Shown here in pieces: positions 1-12,450 of a stretch of 64,000 bases of DNA. A model generated the notes under the pieces. The model did no database searches and was not told where the DNA came from. It saw nothing but the letters and a program-made list of their open reading frames with translations. Both the position numbers and the translations under genes were made by a program. Each line of letters starts with the position of its first letter. Position 1 is the stretch's first letter. Location: NCBI GenBank assembly GCA_051294375.1, contig CM119266.1:1307554-1371553 (forward strand), written 5' to 3'. The DNA comes from Paraspadella gotoi (lineage: Eukaryota > Chaetognatha).

Positions 1-86
1 CATTCAATCATCCATTCATTTAGTCAGTCAGTCAATAAGTCAATCATTCATTAATTCATTCATTTATTCATACATTCGTTCCAAAC

Positions 87-3000
87 CTGCAGAGTTCATT
101 GGGGTAGAACTTCAACGCTGTTGCGAAGGCATCGCCGATGATTTTCGCCTTCATCAAAACCGGAACCGAGAAGACAAGCGGTTGCTCGATGAAGACGTAG
201 TAATTCTCTGACATCCCGAAGCTGAAAGATTCGAACGGAGATGTGGCGATGAGAGACAGGATGAGTGAACGGAGAAAAGGATGTGGCGATGAGAGACAGG
301 ATGAGTGAAGGGAGAAAGGATGTGGCGAAATGTGATCAGTGACAGGGAGTCATATTTATAATCTATGGGTCAATAGAGGAAAAGGGAAATGGGGTGGGGG
401 AAGTCGATGAAGTGATATCAGAGAAAAGAGACAAGTAAACGTTACAGATGATGCTATTGTAAAATATGAATTCAATTCAATCCCAGAAGTAACTATGGTT
501 ATTGCGCTTACTATGCCTAATAGTCAAGAATCTGGTTGTGGGCAGCCTAGATCCCTAAGCGATCTCTAGGGAAACTGTCAGCAAACGACACTTAACTCCA
601 ATCACAAGAATAAGACTGACTCTCTCACTTGTCGCAAGGGTCTCACGCCCCTTGAGACTCACCTGTGATAATAGGATGGATGGAATTTCCATTTGGCGGG
701 AATTGAGACGACGACTCGTCCGTTGGAGAAAGAATCAATTCTTTTCTCTTCTTTTTCCTCCACTTTCTTTTTTTCTTTATTTTCTTCCTCCACTTTTTCA
801 TTTTCCTTCTCTTTCTTCTCATTCTCTTTATCCCCTTCCTCCATTCCTTTCTTCTTCTCTTCTTCATTTTCTTCCTCAGCTCCTTTCTTTTTTTCTCCAG
901 CAGCTTCCTTCTTCTCCATCTTTTCCACCGGATCGAAACGGATGATATTGTAATGAGGACCGCCGGAGAAGCAGTTGCCAACGTTGTGAACAGTTCCGTC
1001 GTTTTCCACCTGCGAAACAAAGACATTTTTCTTTTCTCTTGGGTGTGAGGTTTATGGGAAGGGCCTTTTACGTATGTATTTCCGTCAGATTTATATTACG
1101 CCCCGAGTACTCGCGAAGCAACAATGAGCAAATTTTTGTTAGATAAATCAGTAGTTCTATCTGTCTTTTTGTCCGCCCATTAAGCTTTCAATCTCACCAA
1201 CCTTGTATGTGAATGTATTGAGTAATTTTAGTTATTTCTTGGTCGCCATGGGATACATCAAATAAAGCACTATTTATATCCTAGGATCATAAAGTCATGA
1301 TATAAATCTAAAGATGGAATCACGCAAAAAACTTAACATTCCTTGATATGTTCCTTATTCATTTTTCACTTTTCGATAGAACTCTTCAGTCTTCACTTCT
1401 AATCTCGTTTAAGAAGTCATTTGTGATCAAACTTCACCACAGGGTGATCAAACTTCACCACAGGGTGATCGAACTTCACCACAGGGTGATCGAACTCACC
1501 ATGGCGTGGGCGGAGGCCATGTTGACGGCGACCCGATCGCTAAGAACAACGCGTCCTTTGGTCTCCAAGGTCTCGGGATCGAATCTCATCACTATGTCTG
1601 TCTCTGTCGCCGCGATCCAATCCTCGCCCACGGGGTAAATCGTCACCAGGGCGTTGTCAGTGAAGTCGGGCTAAGAATGGAATAATTAACCGTTACTTTA
1701 TTTCTGTTTATTAATTATACGTATATTTTCAACTATTTCTGGCCCTAATTGATCCTTTTATACATCGTAAAAGTATATAATTGAGCTATAAGTAGTTTAT
1801 ATTTATTTATTTAGTTTTATTTTTTCAAGCTACCAAGACTGCCTTGAAAAATTATTAGAATCGAAATATTGGGTTAACCAAACATCGAAAATGCAAATAA
1901 AAAATTGCTTAATACTAATCTTAGATATCTTGTGCTCTTATTAAAAGCCAAAACTTTTTTGAGAGAGAGTTGATAGTAGGTAATTAAAAATAAAAAAAAA
2001 ATCACTCAGTTTTTTTTATCAATCAATGACCCATGTCCAAAACTATTTGAAATCCTTAATTTTCTCCCTCATAAAGCGAGAATTGACGTGAAAACGCCCA
2101 GACTTCAGATCGTAACCGTCATGGAACAAGTTCTTCCCTTTATTTTTAGTGGGTTTTAATTTCAACATTCTGAATACCCAGCAGGGATCGAGGTTTGCTT
2201 CAGTAAAAGACCGATTAATTAAAAATCTTGTCCGAATTTGATCGGCCTTACCAAATCAAAGCCACTTTCCCAAATATCGTGTTGCAAGGATCCGTTCTCG
2301 CCTTACCTTAAAGAACGAAGCGACCCTCTGAAAAATGGTCCTGCAAGGATCCAAGCCCACCTTACCTTAAAGAACGAAGCGACCCTCTGAAAAATGGTCT
2401 TGCAAGGATCCAAGCCCACCTTACCTTAAAGAACGAAGCGACCCTCTGAAAAATGGTCTTGCAAGGATCCGGGTAAGCTTTTGTGCCGAACTCGTTGACG
2501 ACGATTCGATTAGCGGCGCGATTCTTCTTTGCCGTCTCAGAGTCGAGGAAGCGGCTGCGGTACTCGACGGTGCCGTCCCGAATCGTCCAGGACTGCAGCA
2601 GCGCCAGACCGTCGAAGTAATGATCGTAGGAAGTGTCGCCCACCTCGAGTTGGCCTTGAAGGGAAGTTATTAGTTATTAGTTATTAGTTATTATTATTAG
2701 TTATTATTATTATTATTATTATTATTAGTTATTAGTTTGTAGTAACCAAGTATCCCGTCGGCAAACAAATGTTTCATCAACTCATTTGAGAATTCCTTTT
2801 TTTTATTTTGAAATCTATGTATATTTTAAATTCACTTTACAGTACATACGTTAACTTCTCACTTACCTGGTCCGTTTCTCATGAGCCTTCCGCGCAACCA
2901 AGACGGCACGGCCCCAGATACGACTTTTCCCATCACGGGCTCCGGATGTTCGGCCACAGTTTTGTACAGGAATCGATTCGGGTTAATTTTTTTCGGCGTC

Positions 3001-3089
3001 GTCGTTTGAGTCGTCGTTGCGGGCGTCGTTGGCGCGTCCGTTGACGCCGCTGGGGTCTCTGTTGTCGTCGACATTTTACCTTTCACCAA
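87..3089 (-). CDS. Carotenoid cleavage oxygenase (BCO/RPE65/NinaB family), 3' end outside window
   Basis: Five exons (minus strand): 3089-2867, 2654-2425, 1670-1500, 1009-663, 221-87; the last ends at a donor, so the gene continues past base 1. All junctions are GT..AG and phase-consistent; 368 residues are covered. The family uses non-haem Fe(II), held by four His, to cleave or isomerise carotenoids/retinoids. Seen: a Thr/Pro-rich N-terminus, then VPSWLRGRLMRNGPG, HYFDG, NEFGT, PDPCKTIF, YPVGED and ATETD, all family signatures. Two of the four iron His are visible: in SAH (about residue 206) and SYYHSFG (about 323). The other two should lie in exons outside or beyond the part seen. Odd: a ~60-residue Lys/Glu insert (about 236-298) between the two His, and a triplicated donor at exon 2. 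BCO1-like, BCO2-like and RPE65-like cannot be separated here. Confidence 0.93.
238..330. repeat. ~40-bp tandem repeat, about 2.3 copies
   Basis: The unit containing gatgtggcgatgagagacag recurs at about 40-bp spacing. It lies in the carotenoid oxygenase intron just upstream (in gene sense) of the exon 221-87 acceptor. Confidence 0.8.
1431..1499. repeat. 21-bp tandem repeat next to a splice donor
   Basis: About three to four copies of a 21-bp unit containing cttcaccacagggtgatc. The array begins within a few bases of the exon 3 donor of the carotenoid oxygenase (exon end at 1500). Confidence 0.85.
2283..2459. repeat. 59-bp direct repeat x3 carrying a complete 5' splice site
   Basis: Units start at 2283, 2342 and 2401 with exact 59-bp spacing. 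Each holds the last ~36 nt of carotenoid oxygenase exon 2 plus the donor AAG|GTAAGG. The gene-proximal copy (2401-2459) is the functional exon end at 2425. The other two are exon-donor copies inside the intron. 59 is not a multiple of 3, so use of a downstream donor shifts the frame and soon meets a stop (near 2362). Confidence 0.92.
2667..2732. repeat. (TTA)n-rich microsatellite
   Basis: Imperfect ttattag/ttatta array in intron 1 of the carotenoid oxygenase, close to the exon 2 acceptor. Confidence 0.85.
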
Positions 3090-3228
3090 AGACTCGAACC
3101 CAAATATATATGGACTCGGTTAACCTACGGAAATAAATGCAGTAGAAAAACGTGAAAATTTGAAACTGAATCGTTAAAAATGGTAATCGAAGTAAAACGA
3201 GTTACGAAATTTGTGTGTATCTCAATCT

Positions 3229-3305
<77 letters not shown>

Positions 3306-3988
3306 TGGTATTCGTGGTTAATAGAACAGAAATTCAATTAAAAATCTAGAGTCCGAGAATGAAAACACACTTGAGCACGAAATTTCTTGTCGCGGCGAAG
3401 GAGACGGCGGAGACACGGCTCGGTCCAATGACTAAATGTCCGTCCGTTTTTCCGTCAAATTGACCATAACGACGACGACAAGACGGGGTCGGTATCAGTC
3501 GGCTAAGAAAAGTTTAAACAACTAAGTTAGATGAGAGGGTAAAATTATATGAATGTATAATGTCAATTATTTAGAATCTAAAACTAAAAATAGTGAAACA
3601 AGTACTAATTTTACCGATTTCATAAAATGAAGAATTTAACAAAAAAACAAATGAGACGGAAAATGAAAAGATTAACTCGATCGAATAAATTTGAATTGGA
3701 AAACTGATTTGGTTTCGAAGCAACAGCAGAAGAAAGCAACAACTAGAATCGATAATTTTATCCTGAGAATTTTTGTTTTGGACGAGAGAACATTAAAGTG
3801 CGAAGTTCATTCGATGATCTGAAAATTGAAATTTAGATTTTCTGGTCCCGATTTTCGTGTTTGTGACGTCATGCATAAAAGACGAAATTTTTTAGTTTTT
3901 AAATTATTTTTTTGTTTTAGAGAGCCTGGGACCATTAAAACTTCTCCCTCTTTATTTCACTGATTGTAACAGAAATAGAAAGAAACGA

Positions 3989-4036
<48 letters not shown>

Positions 4037-4089
4037 AAAGAAAGAAAGAAGAAGAGAGAAAGAAAGAATACGACACGGAGAGAAGAGAG

Positions 4090-4134
<45 letters not shown>

Positions 4135-4225
4135 ACAGAATAAAACGCCTATTTCATTAGCTTTATTAAAATTACAGCCGCGTAGAGCTAGACCCTAAGG
4201 TGAATCTTTTGTTTTACAAATTCAC
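3090..4225. other. Upstream region of the carotenoid oxygenase, no gene seen
   Basis: Non-coding, AT-rich, presumably holding the promoter and 5' UTR. It contains a perfect (GA)n tract at 3231-3301, a (GAAA)n tract around 3983-4040 and a second (GA)n tract around 4090-4132. No recognisable core promoter motif was found. Confidence 0.5.
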
Positions 4226-4320
4226 CTGGTGAACGAATCTGCGGCGACCAACAGATCGATGAGGCGACCCTGACGGATTTGCAAAAAACCAAGAACGCTA
4301 TTGCCGTCGTTTTTCTCTAT
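4226..4320 (-). CDS. Isolated 95-nt exon of an unrecognised gene
   Basis: Flanked by TTTAG on the acceptor side (after 4320) and CAG|GTGAATT on the donor side (before 4226). One frame is open across it and reads EKNDGNSVLGFLQIRQGRL followed by IDLLVAADSF; another frame has an early stop. The flanking exons and the family were not identified. It could belong to the same gene as the exon at 5679-5857, but phase and distance do not prove it. Confidence 0.35.
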
Positions 4321-4392
4321 CTAAATAAAAAGCAAACTTTTGCCCATGTCCCGTTTTCGTTGCATTTATGAACGACAATTCTTAACTGACCT

Positions 4393-4558
4393 CACTTTGC
4401 AATGGACATAATATTGTCTAATCTCTATTATTTAGAATATTCGTCCAATAACTGATTAACTAAAAACATAAACTATAAACACTTTGCAATGAACAGAATA
4501 TTGTCTAATGTTTATTATTTAGAATATTCGTCCAATAACTGATTAACTAAAAACATAA
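4393..4558. repeat. ~88-bp direct duplication
   Basis: The stretch with cactttgcaatg, attgtctaat, ttatttagaatattcgtcc and gattaactaaaaacata occurs twice in tandem with few differences. Confidence 0.85.
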
Positions 4559-4689
4559 GTCTTGTCTTGATATTGTTGGCTCAAACTGGTTTTCACGATA
4601 TGTAACAACATAAAAAAACATATAAATATTTTATTTGAAAAACAATCAAACATCTGTAAAATTGTTCAATATTAGCTCAGCATAATCAG

Positions 4690-5335
4690 AAGGCACTATA
4701 AGAGCTTAGTAGGGTGGATGACGGAAAATATCACAGGACCTTGGCTATTCGAAGCCGAACAACTGACACTTTAAGAGCTTAGTAGGGTGGATGACGGAAA
4801 ATATCAACAGGGCCTCGCTATTGAGCCAGAACGACTACACTATAAGAGCTTAGTAGGGTGGATGACGGAAAAATATCACAGGGCCTCGCTATCGAGCCAA
4901 GAATGACTACACTATAAGAGCTTAGTAGGGTGGATGACGGAATAATATCCAGGGCCTCGCTATCGAGCCAGAAGACTACACTATAAGAGCTTAGTAGAGT
5001 GGATGACGGAAAATATCACAGGGCCTTGCTATTGAGCCAGAACAACTACACTTTAAGAGCTTAGTAGGGTGGATGACGGAAAATATCACAGGGCCTCGCT
5101 ATTGAGCCAGAACGACTACACTATAAGAGCTTAGTAGGGGGATGACGGAAAATATCACAGGGCCTCGCTATCGAGCCAGAATGACTACACTATAAGAGCT
5201 TAGTAGGGTGGATGACGGAAAAATATCCAGGGCCTCGCTATCGAGCCAGAATGACTACACTATAAGAGCTTTAGTAGGGTGGATGACGGAAAATATCACA
5301 GGGCCGCTCGGCTATTGAGCCAGAACGAAGGGAAT
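4690..5335. repeat. Minisatellite, nine ~70-bp units
   Basis: The core taagagcttagtagggtgg followed by atgacggaaaatatcac starts at 4699, 4772, 4843, 4915, 4984, 5054, 5124, 5193 and 5263. Units are 69-73 bp, differ by small indels, and contain agggcctcgctat. No coding frame persists through the array. Confidence 0.95.
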
Positions 5336-5678
5336 CTCACAAAACAGAGTTGAGGGTCAAAGTGAATTTTGTTTACTTTGTCGAAAGAGCGATCTTTTAA
5401 AGGTCGCCTTACCCGCCAGACGCGGGATTGTAAACGAACCTGTAAACATACTTCGCTCATTGTTTATGTTTACGGTCACGATTTTTAGTCGTACCTTAAA
5501 TCTGTTATGGCAGAAAAATTCGTGTCATCCTCTGAATAATAATTACAAACAGTTCGAGATATTAGATTGATTGAAAAAAAATTACGTAAAAAATATAATA
5601 AAGAATTAAATTTAGTCGTTTAAAAAAAAAGCAATTGAAATCCGCCGATAAAAACAAATTAAAAAATTCCCATCTCAT
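5336..5678. other. Non-coding stretch, nothing recognised
   Basis: AT-rich sequence between the minisatellite and the possible exon at 5679. No open frame or repeat of note. Confidence 0.4.
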
Positions 5679-5857
5679 TCAAACCACCTCAACCACCATC
5701 CCACCCAAATCCACGCCACCCACGCCAAATTGACGTTGATTGCCGCGCCACGGAGACTCAGCGCGTGTTGACGCCAAAAGTCGTGCGCTACAGGAAATCG
5801 CCGTCGACGGCACCACCGGGACAACGCCGTCGCTTGCAACCGCGAGCATGAGACGCA
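5679..5857 (-). CDS. Possible terminal exon of an unrecognised gene
   Basis: A good acceptor (TTCCTTCCGCAG) precedes 5857 on the minus strand. One frame then runs open to a TGA at 5679, reading RLMLAVASDGVVPVVPSTA and so on, with GC-rich third positions like the other exons here. No family is recognised, and a plus-strand frame is also partly open, so this is tentative. Confidence 0.25.
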
Positions 5858-6180
5858 CTGCGGAAGGAAGGAACGGGAAAGCGGCGGGGGCTGCGGCTGC
5901 GGCGGGGGCTGCGGCGGCGACCTCCACGAAATCGATCGAAGAAGCCTAGAGAGAGGGAAAAAAAAAAAAAAAGGAAATGGAAAATAATCCATTAATATTT
6001 TAGAATATCGAGTTTATTGTTTTCTTCATTTGTAAACATCATTCAATTGGGAGGCCCTCATGGTCATTAGCCAGTGATCAATATGCTAGAATACAGTTCC
6101 GTTCCGATTTCATTCATTCAATTGCGCAATCCTATATGGGAGCAATGGGTTAAGGAGCGAAAGAGGAAATACAGTGAGGG

Positions 6181-6262
6181 TTCGAGAGAGCGAGATAGCG
6201 AGAGAGCGAGAGAGAGAGAGAGCGAGAGAGCGAGAGAGCGAGAGAGCGAGAGAGCGAGGGAG
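6181..6262. repeat. GAGAGCGA-type tandem repeat
   Basis: Imperfect array of gagagcga and gaga units. Open frames across it are low-complexity artefacts. Confidence 0.85.
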
Positions 6263-6575
6263 GGAGCCTTGTTAAGTATCGATCGAGGGGATAAGTTTCG
6301 GTCAAGAAGGAAAGAGAGCAACGCATGTTTGAGTCGAAAAGTGAGTTTGTTGACGCCAATAAATAGATAAATTTTTACTTTACCCTTTGTTAATCTTCAT
6401 AAAATATATTTATAAACATAAATAAACAAGACTCGGTCAACTGATAACTTGACAAATCGCTGAGCAAAAGAAAACTTTTCGAGACGAGGTGAAGGAGAGG
6501 GTAAGGGTCTGGTGAGAGGTTAATGGAGGCGGAGTTTCTGAGTGGACCTGAGTGGTGAGGGCGAAACTGACCCCT

Positions 6576-6606
<31 letters not shown>

Positions 6607-6887
6607 CCGAGACGATGAGGAAGTTTGAAAGAGAAAATGACTAAGGCAATGAGGAGCCCAGGAAAGGAAAGGAGCGAACAAAAAAGGAGAGGAAAATGTC
6701 GAAAAAGAACATAACGTTTAATAGAAAAATTAAAACAAAACCAGATGACTCAAATGTAAACAAAACAAAGACTAAAAAGCGTACAAAAGGATTTTAACCT
6801 TATATAAAAAAAAAACCTTAAAAGGGATATTAAAAAAATTAAAATAAATTACTTTTCTTTTTACTTGTCTTTTCTTTAAAAACAAAA

Positions 6888-7045
6888 AGCGGCGCCAGTA
6901 GTCGCTTAGATTTGATTTTTAACGAATGAGCAACAAACTATAGGCAAGTTATAAGCGTTTTTAACGTAAGTGGGACTGACAGACCGACGGACAGACATAC
7001 CGACGGACGGACCGACCGACCGACTGACGGACCGACCGATCGAAA
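6888..7045. repeat. Dispersed repeat, copy 1 (second copy at 18366-18515)
   Basis: Shares with 18366-18515 the ordered blocks ggcggcgc, gtcgcttagatt or gtcacttagatt, aatgagcaa, caactatagg, taacgtaagtgggac and a gaca/gacc-rich tail. The two are diverged copies in the same orientation. No terminal inverted repeat or target duplication was identified. Confidence 0.8.
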
Positions 7046-7372
7046 AATGACTTATAATAAAACGGGAAGGAGACGATACTTAACTAATAAAGAGTCAGGT
7101 GACCGCGTCACCTGCGATTTGTGAATTCGTGGGTCAACACTTGGGGGTCAGACTTTGAATTTCGTGAAATTCACGATTTCCTCTTCGAATGACTCATCGA
7201 TAGACGACGACGACGACGAGTGATTCAGTGATTCATTCACCTTCGACGTTTCACAACCAAAATATCGCCGATCGTAAACAAACCGAATGTTTTTAGTTAA
7301 GATAAACGAACCAAAAACTTAACGCAAAAAAAACAACCCAAAACGATTGAAGATAATGACTGGCCGTATCTT

Positions 7373-7502
<130 letters not shown>

Positions 7503-8394
7503 GCATTCCTCCGCTACTTTCCTCGTTAAAAACCCATCGATTCTTTCTGGATCAGATCCAGGCGCTCATTTTATCGGCCGATGGGTTAAAATCGGCTTCT
7601 CTCGTTTCACCCGAACTTAATTGCTAGTGGCTTCGATGGAGCGCTTTCTTCTTATAAAGATATTATTAGGGCTTGCTATGGTCTTATTCTTATTTAAATT
7701 AAATTAGATAACTGTTGAATTAATATTACTATAAAACTATAAATATTTTGTAACTAATATTTCATCTCCATTTATAATCTCTCTTTTAAAAAAACACGTC
7801 ATCCCCTTAAGGATTAACTTCACATCAGCGCCCCTCAGCGCTCCACCACCTTAACCCACTCTCCCCTTAAAGACTTTATAATTGAAAGATTAGATTTCCC
7901 GATCGAAGGATCCATCGTCCGACCGTCCACCGTCGATCGTCGATCGTCGATCGCTAACCAGAGTCGAGGAGGAAATCGATCGCTCGTTCGTCGTTTGAGA
8001 GGAAAATATTTAATCCACTTAGAATCTTTATTGAAATTTGAGATAAAAGAAGATGGATTGGGATTTAAACTTCTATCTATTAAAAGAAATATATAAAAAA
8101 ATGTACTCGCGGACTATATTATTTACGTTTAAAAAAAAAATATAATGACAAATACTTTTATAACCGTCCAGATTAATCATTAACCTATCGTCAGCGACAT
8201 CAAATCTTTTTGTGAAGTGAATTTGACATTCGATCCCATCTTGGCAAGATGACGAAAACCATAATAACCCAAATCAATTCTTGGACCCAACAGAAATTCA
8301 CTCCGCCCAACAAACCGTCAATCAGACCGACAATCTTACCCGAAAATAAGACCGACATTTCTCCAAAGAAAATCTTACCAGTCTCCGCCGGTTT

Positions 8395-9269
8395 TTATCG
8401 CCAGCGGCGGTTGATGATCGGCGTGGAAGTCTCCGCGTCGACGCCGCCGCGGCCGCCGCCGCCGCCGCGCGCCGCCGCCACTTCCGACGCCACCCTCTCG
8501 CACACCGCCGCCACGCCCCTTCGCCCACAGGTGTGACATCCCGTCGTCTCCCAGATCCGCTTCAGTCGGCGTCGCTGGGCCGGCGTCGCGTAACTTAAAA
8601 AAAAAACCAATGTATATTTTTTTAATATTTGATTTAATATTTAATTATTTGTGCCTAAAAATAAATGTTAAACGTACCGCTCTCCGGCTGGGAGTCGAAA
8701 GCCGGCGAAGGCGCCCGGTGCCAAAACGTCGCTCGGAGCAAAGACGGTGTAACGGCGCCGCGGAGAGGACGGCGTCGGCGTCGATTTCGAGACGCCGGAA
8801 AGCGAGAAGCGGAAGACGAAGTGAGCGAAGAGAAGGTGAAGACAAAAACCGGCGACGGAATCCAAAGGATCGAATAACCGGCGACAGAGCTGTCATCAAT
8901 GTTAACAAACTTTTTAAAAACTTATAAAACTGATAATAATTAATAAAATTGAAGGGAAACTAACTTAAAGATAAAATTCGTTTTATAGAATTGAATATTA
9001 AATTTTACTAAACGAAAGAATTTCAGTTATAAACAGATTTGAGAGTAAATTACTTATTCAAAGAACGAACGTGATATTTTTCTGAAACACAAATATTAAA
9101 ATACATCACTGAACAAAAATAATATAATATTTAGTATTTCTCGAGACGATGTGGTTTAATTTTTCCGGACTTTCGAGTCTGTCATTACCAAAGACCGACA
9201 AATCCCCAAGCGTCTTAAAGCGTCGCCGCGGGTCAAATGCAGATCCAAAATCAAATGAAGCATCGGATG
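8395..9269 (-). CDS. Three-exon 3' part of an unrecognised gene
   Basis: Exons (minus): 9269-9189, 8889-8678, 8593-8395, ending in TAA at 8395. Junctions are TTG|GTAATG, GACAG|CTC, CG|GTACGT and TTTAAG|T. The phases agree, and third positions are strongly C/G-biased, which supports coding. Visible: a hydrophobic stretch near the start of the second exon (VAGFCLHLLFAHFVF), then RRRYTVFAPSDVLAP, then TTGCHTCGRRG with a CxxC pair, and a Gly/Ala-rich C-terminus. The first exon may extend leftward in gene sense, since the frame stays open through a hydrophobic stretch to about 9360. I do not recognise the family and assign no function. Confidence 0.45.
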
Positions 9270-9431
9270 CTGCAAAAAATGCTGCATCAGATTCAGACAC
9301 GCGAGGCGGAAGAGGAAATGCGAGGCGAAGACAGCAAGAGTTAGGGTAAGGAATCCAGCGGCGGAGGGAATGGGGAAGGGAAGGTCGGCTGGTGAGGATA
9401 AAGGAAAAATTAAATGACAGAAAGAGAGATT

Positions 9432-9436
<5 letters not shown>

Positions 9437-9483
<47 letters not shown>
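9437..9483. repeat. (CT)n microsatellite
   Basis: Pure CT run. Confidence 0.95.
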
Positions 9484-9487
<4 letters not shown>

Positions 9488-9737
9488 GTCTCGTCTATGT
9501 CTCTGAATTTCTCACTCAATCTCCTTGTCTGCTTTTTTAATTTTTTTTATCTTTCTCTCTATCTCTCTCTTGCACACACACAAACCCGTAATCCTCAACG
9601 TCTTGAGTGCCCGATGAAACGATAGATGGAGACACGCGTATAAGAGGCTCCAGCCTGATGCCAACACAAGAGGGAGAGCGAGACGAATGAGATTGTGAAG
9701 AGGGAGAGCGAGAGGGTCAAATGACGCTAGCGGTGGA

Positions 9738-9769
<32 letters not shown>

Positions 9770-9845
9770 TGGCGCCACGACGATGAAAACGCAAAACGGG
9801 TGGACGCCGTCGATGGCGGCGGCAAATGCTGAGATCGGCGCCATT

Positions 9846-9879
<34 letters not shown>

Positions 9880-10297
9880 CGCGTGCCGAAATTGAGAGGG
9901 TCAGTCCGTGAAAAGAACGAAAGTCCCGCTGTGTTGGGTGGACAGACTTTTTCAACAAAGAGAGAAAAGGCGAGGAAAGGTTTCGACCCCCAGATGGCAG
10001 AGGAGGAACTGCGAGGAACAAAAGACAATAGATGGGGTGAGGAAAAAGACGTCGACAACGACGACGACGACGACCACGGAGGGGATGGGGGTTTCGACGG
10101 CTCAGAAAAGCATTGTTGTTATCACAGGCTTCGTTTTTGTCGTTATATTTTGTTTTTAATAAAAATAATGTTTTTTTGTTTTTAATGCAGAAATCCGTTA
10201 TTGAATATTTCTTGCTGATTAGATTTACTAATTCCTTTAATCACCTAGACATTGATTGATTCCTCGCTTGATTGATTGATTTATTGATTGATATACC

Positions 10298-10360
<63 letters not shown>

Positions 10361-10877
10361 AATGAGTCATCTCTCGATCAATAAACCTACGGGAGGTCGA
10401 ATGCGAATCTGTGGATCACAGAATCCGACGAAACCAAAATGTAAAGTCGGGTAAAAGTGGGAAAAGATGAAATTTTAATTGAATTATCAATCATTAATAA
10501 CTTTAATCTGAGTAGATCGTTTATTTTTTCCAAAGATACAATTTTAAAAAAAATCGATCTATCACAACAACTGTTACGTCGTAAATTTGTGGAAAATATT
10601 GAAAATTAATTTTACTGGAACTTGACTGTAATTTACTGGAATTAACTTTATATTTTTTCTCACAAGGACTCAAGTACTGGAATAAGAAGTTTATCAATAA
10701 AACGGGACCCAATAAAAAATTGATCTAAAATGGGATGAATCACTCGGAATCACTGGCCCCCGCCGTGAATTCAAAGCTTCAGCCTCGACTCACGAAATCA
10801 GGGGATTTTCACGAGGGACCAGGTTTTTTTGTTCCGAGGGTTTGTTTCGCTCGGCGACGACACAAATCTCCTTTTCA

Positions 10878-11002
<125 letters not shown>

Positions 11003-12236
11003 ACTGGAATTGGTTCAAAGTTGAGCACCGCCCTTTAAATCTCTGTTTTCTTACAATTCCCGCCCCCCCAAAAAAGTGCTTCATTTTCTCTTTTTTTTCT
11101 TCGCATTTGAAGCGAAAACCAGAGAAAAATCGTCGATTATTTGAGATTTCGATGACAAAATGTGTCATAACTCATGAGGTGTTGTCGTCGTCGTCATTGT
11201 CGTCGTCGTCGTCGTCATCAATCTCCGAACTTTACTTTTTTAAAAAAATATTTCTTATTATATGTAGTTAAAGTCGTTTGTATTAGTTTTGTTAGTATTA
11301 GTTATACTTATAAGTACTCTAATATTAATTTTTCTTTTAAAAATCTTCAACGACCATTCTTCAAATTTTCATTATTTTCTACTAATATACTACTGAAAAT
11401 ATATTATGAGTATCAAAATATTTTCTTGAAGTTTAAATGTGACGGCTAAATATTTTTCGCCACCCAATCTTAAAATCTCCCCGAAGACATTTGAGCCAAT
11501 TAATTTCGCCGGCGTCATTTATTTCCCGTTGAGAGTTGGAAGCGTGACGTCACTTTAAAAAATGTGAAGCCTTTTTCTTAATGAATTAAGTTTGAGGAGG
11601 GAAGCCGCTTTTTAGTTAAAATGTAATTGAAAGAATGAAAAAACGGATGGTAAGAAATAATAAAAGAAGGAAAATACCGTAAGAAAATAAATGGAAATAA
11701 ATAAAAAAATAAGAAATAAACATACAGAAAAAAAGCAAAAATAGCAACAAAAAAATAAGAAAAAATAAATTAAGATAGAAATAAATTAAGAGAGAGAGAA
11801 AGAAATTAAAAAAAATAAATAAAGAAAGAAAGAAAGAAAGAAAGAGAGAAAGAAAGAAAAAAGAGCAAAGGCAGAAATCTTTGGCATTTTTTGCGGTTGA
11901 GTCGCTTCTAAATAGTGAACAGGAATTTACTTAAAATTATCCTGTAAGCTAAAAGTTTTATTCGTAGCTTATATATTAAGTGAATGGATAATTTTATATT
12001 GGTTGTACCAATTTCATAGATTTTTTAAACTATTGTTATTAACTCATATGTAGGAGTTTAATTAGGTAACAATATTCTATTGAAAATCAAGTTATTTTTT
12101 AGTGATTTGATCTCAATCCATCCTGTTTTTCCTCCGCACTGATCGAGTTTTACTTTTTTTAACGCGACGATGAATGTTGAAATTCGGTTGAGTGGGTTAG
12201 GGTTACGATTTAGAGAGTCAGACTGAGGGAGGGTGA

Positions 12237-12239
<3 letters not shown>

Positions 12240-12323
<84 letters not shown>
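12240..12323. repeat. (CT)n microsatellite
   Basis: Perfect CT run, followed at 12419-12447 by a (GA)n run, so the two arms are complementary. Confidence 0.95.
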
Positions 12324-12328
<5 letters not shown>

Positions 12329-12415
12329 CACTCAAGGAGAGCGGATAAACGAAGCATTGTAGCAAATTGCCGTAAACAGAATTCCTTTCCCGTTGAAGCG
12401 TAACAAACTCATAAC

Positions 12416-12450
<35 letters not shown>

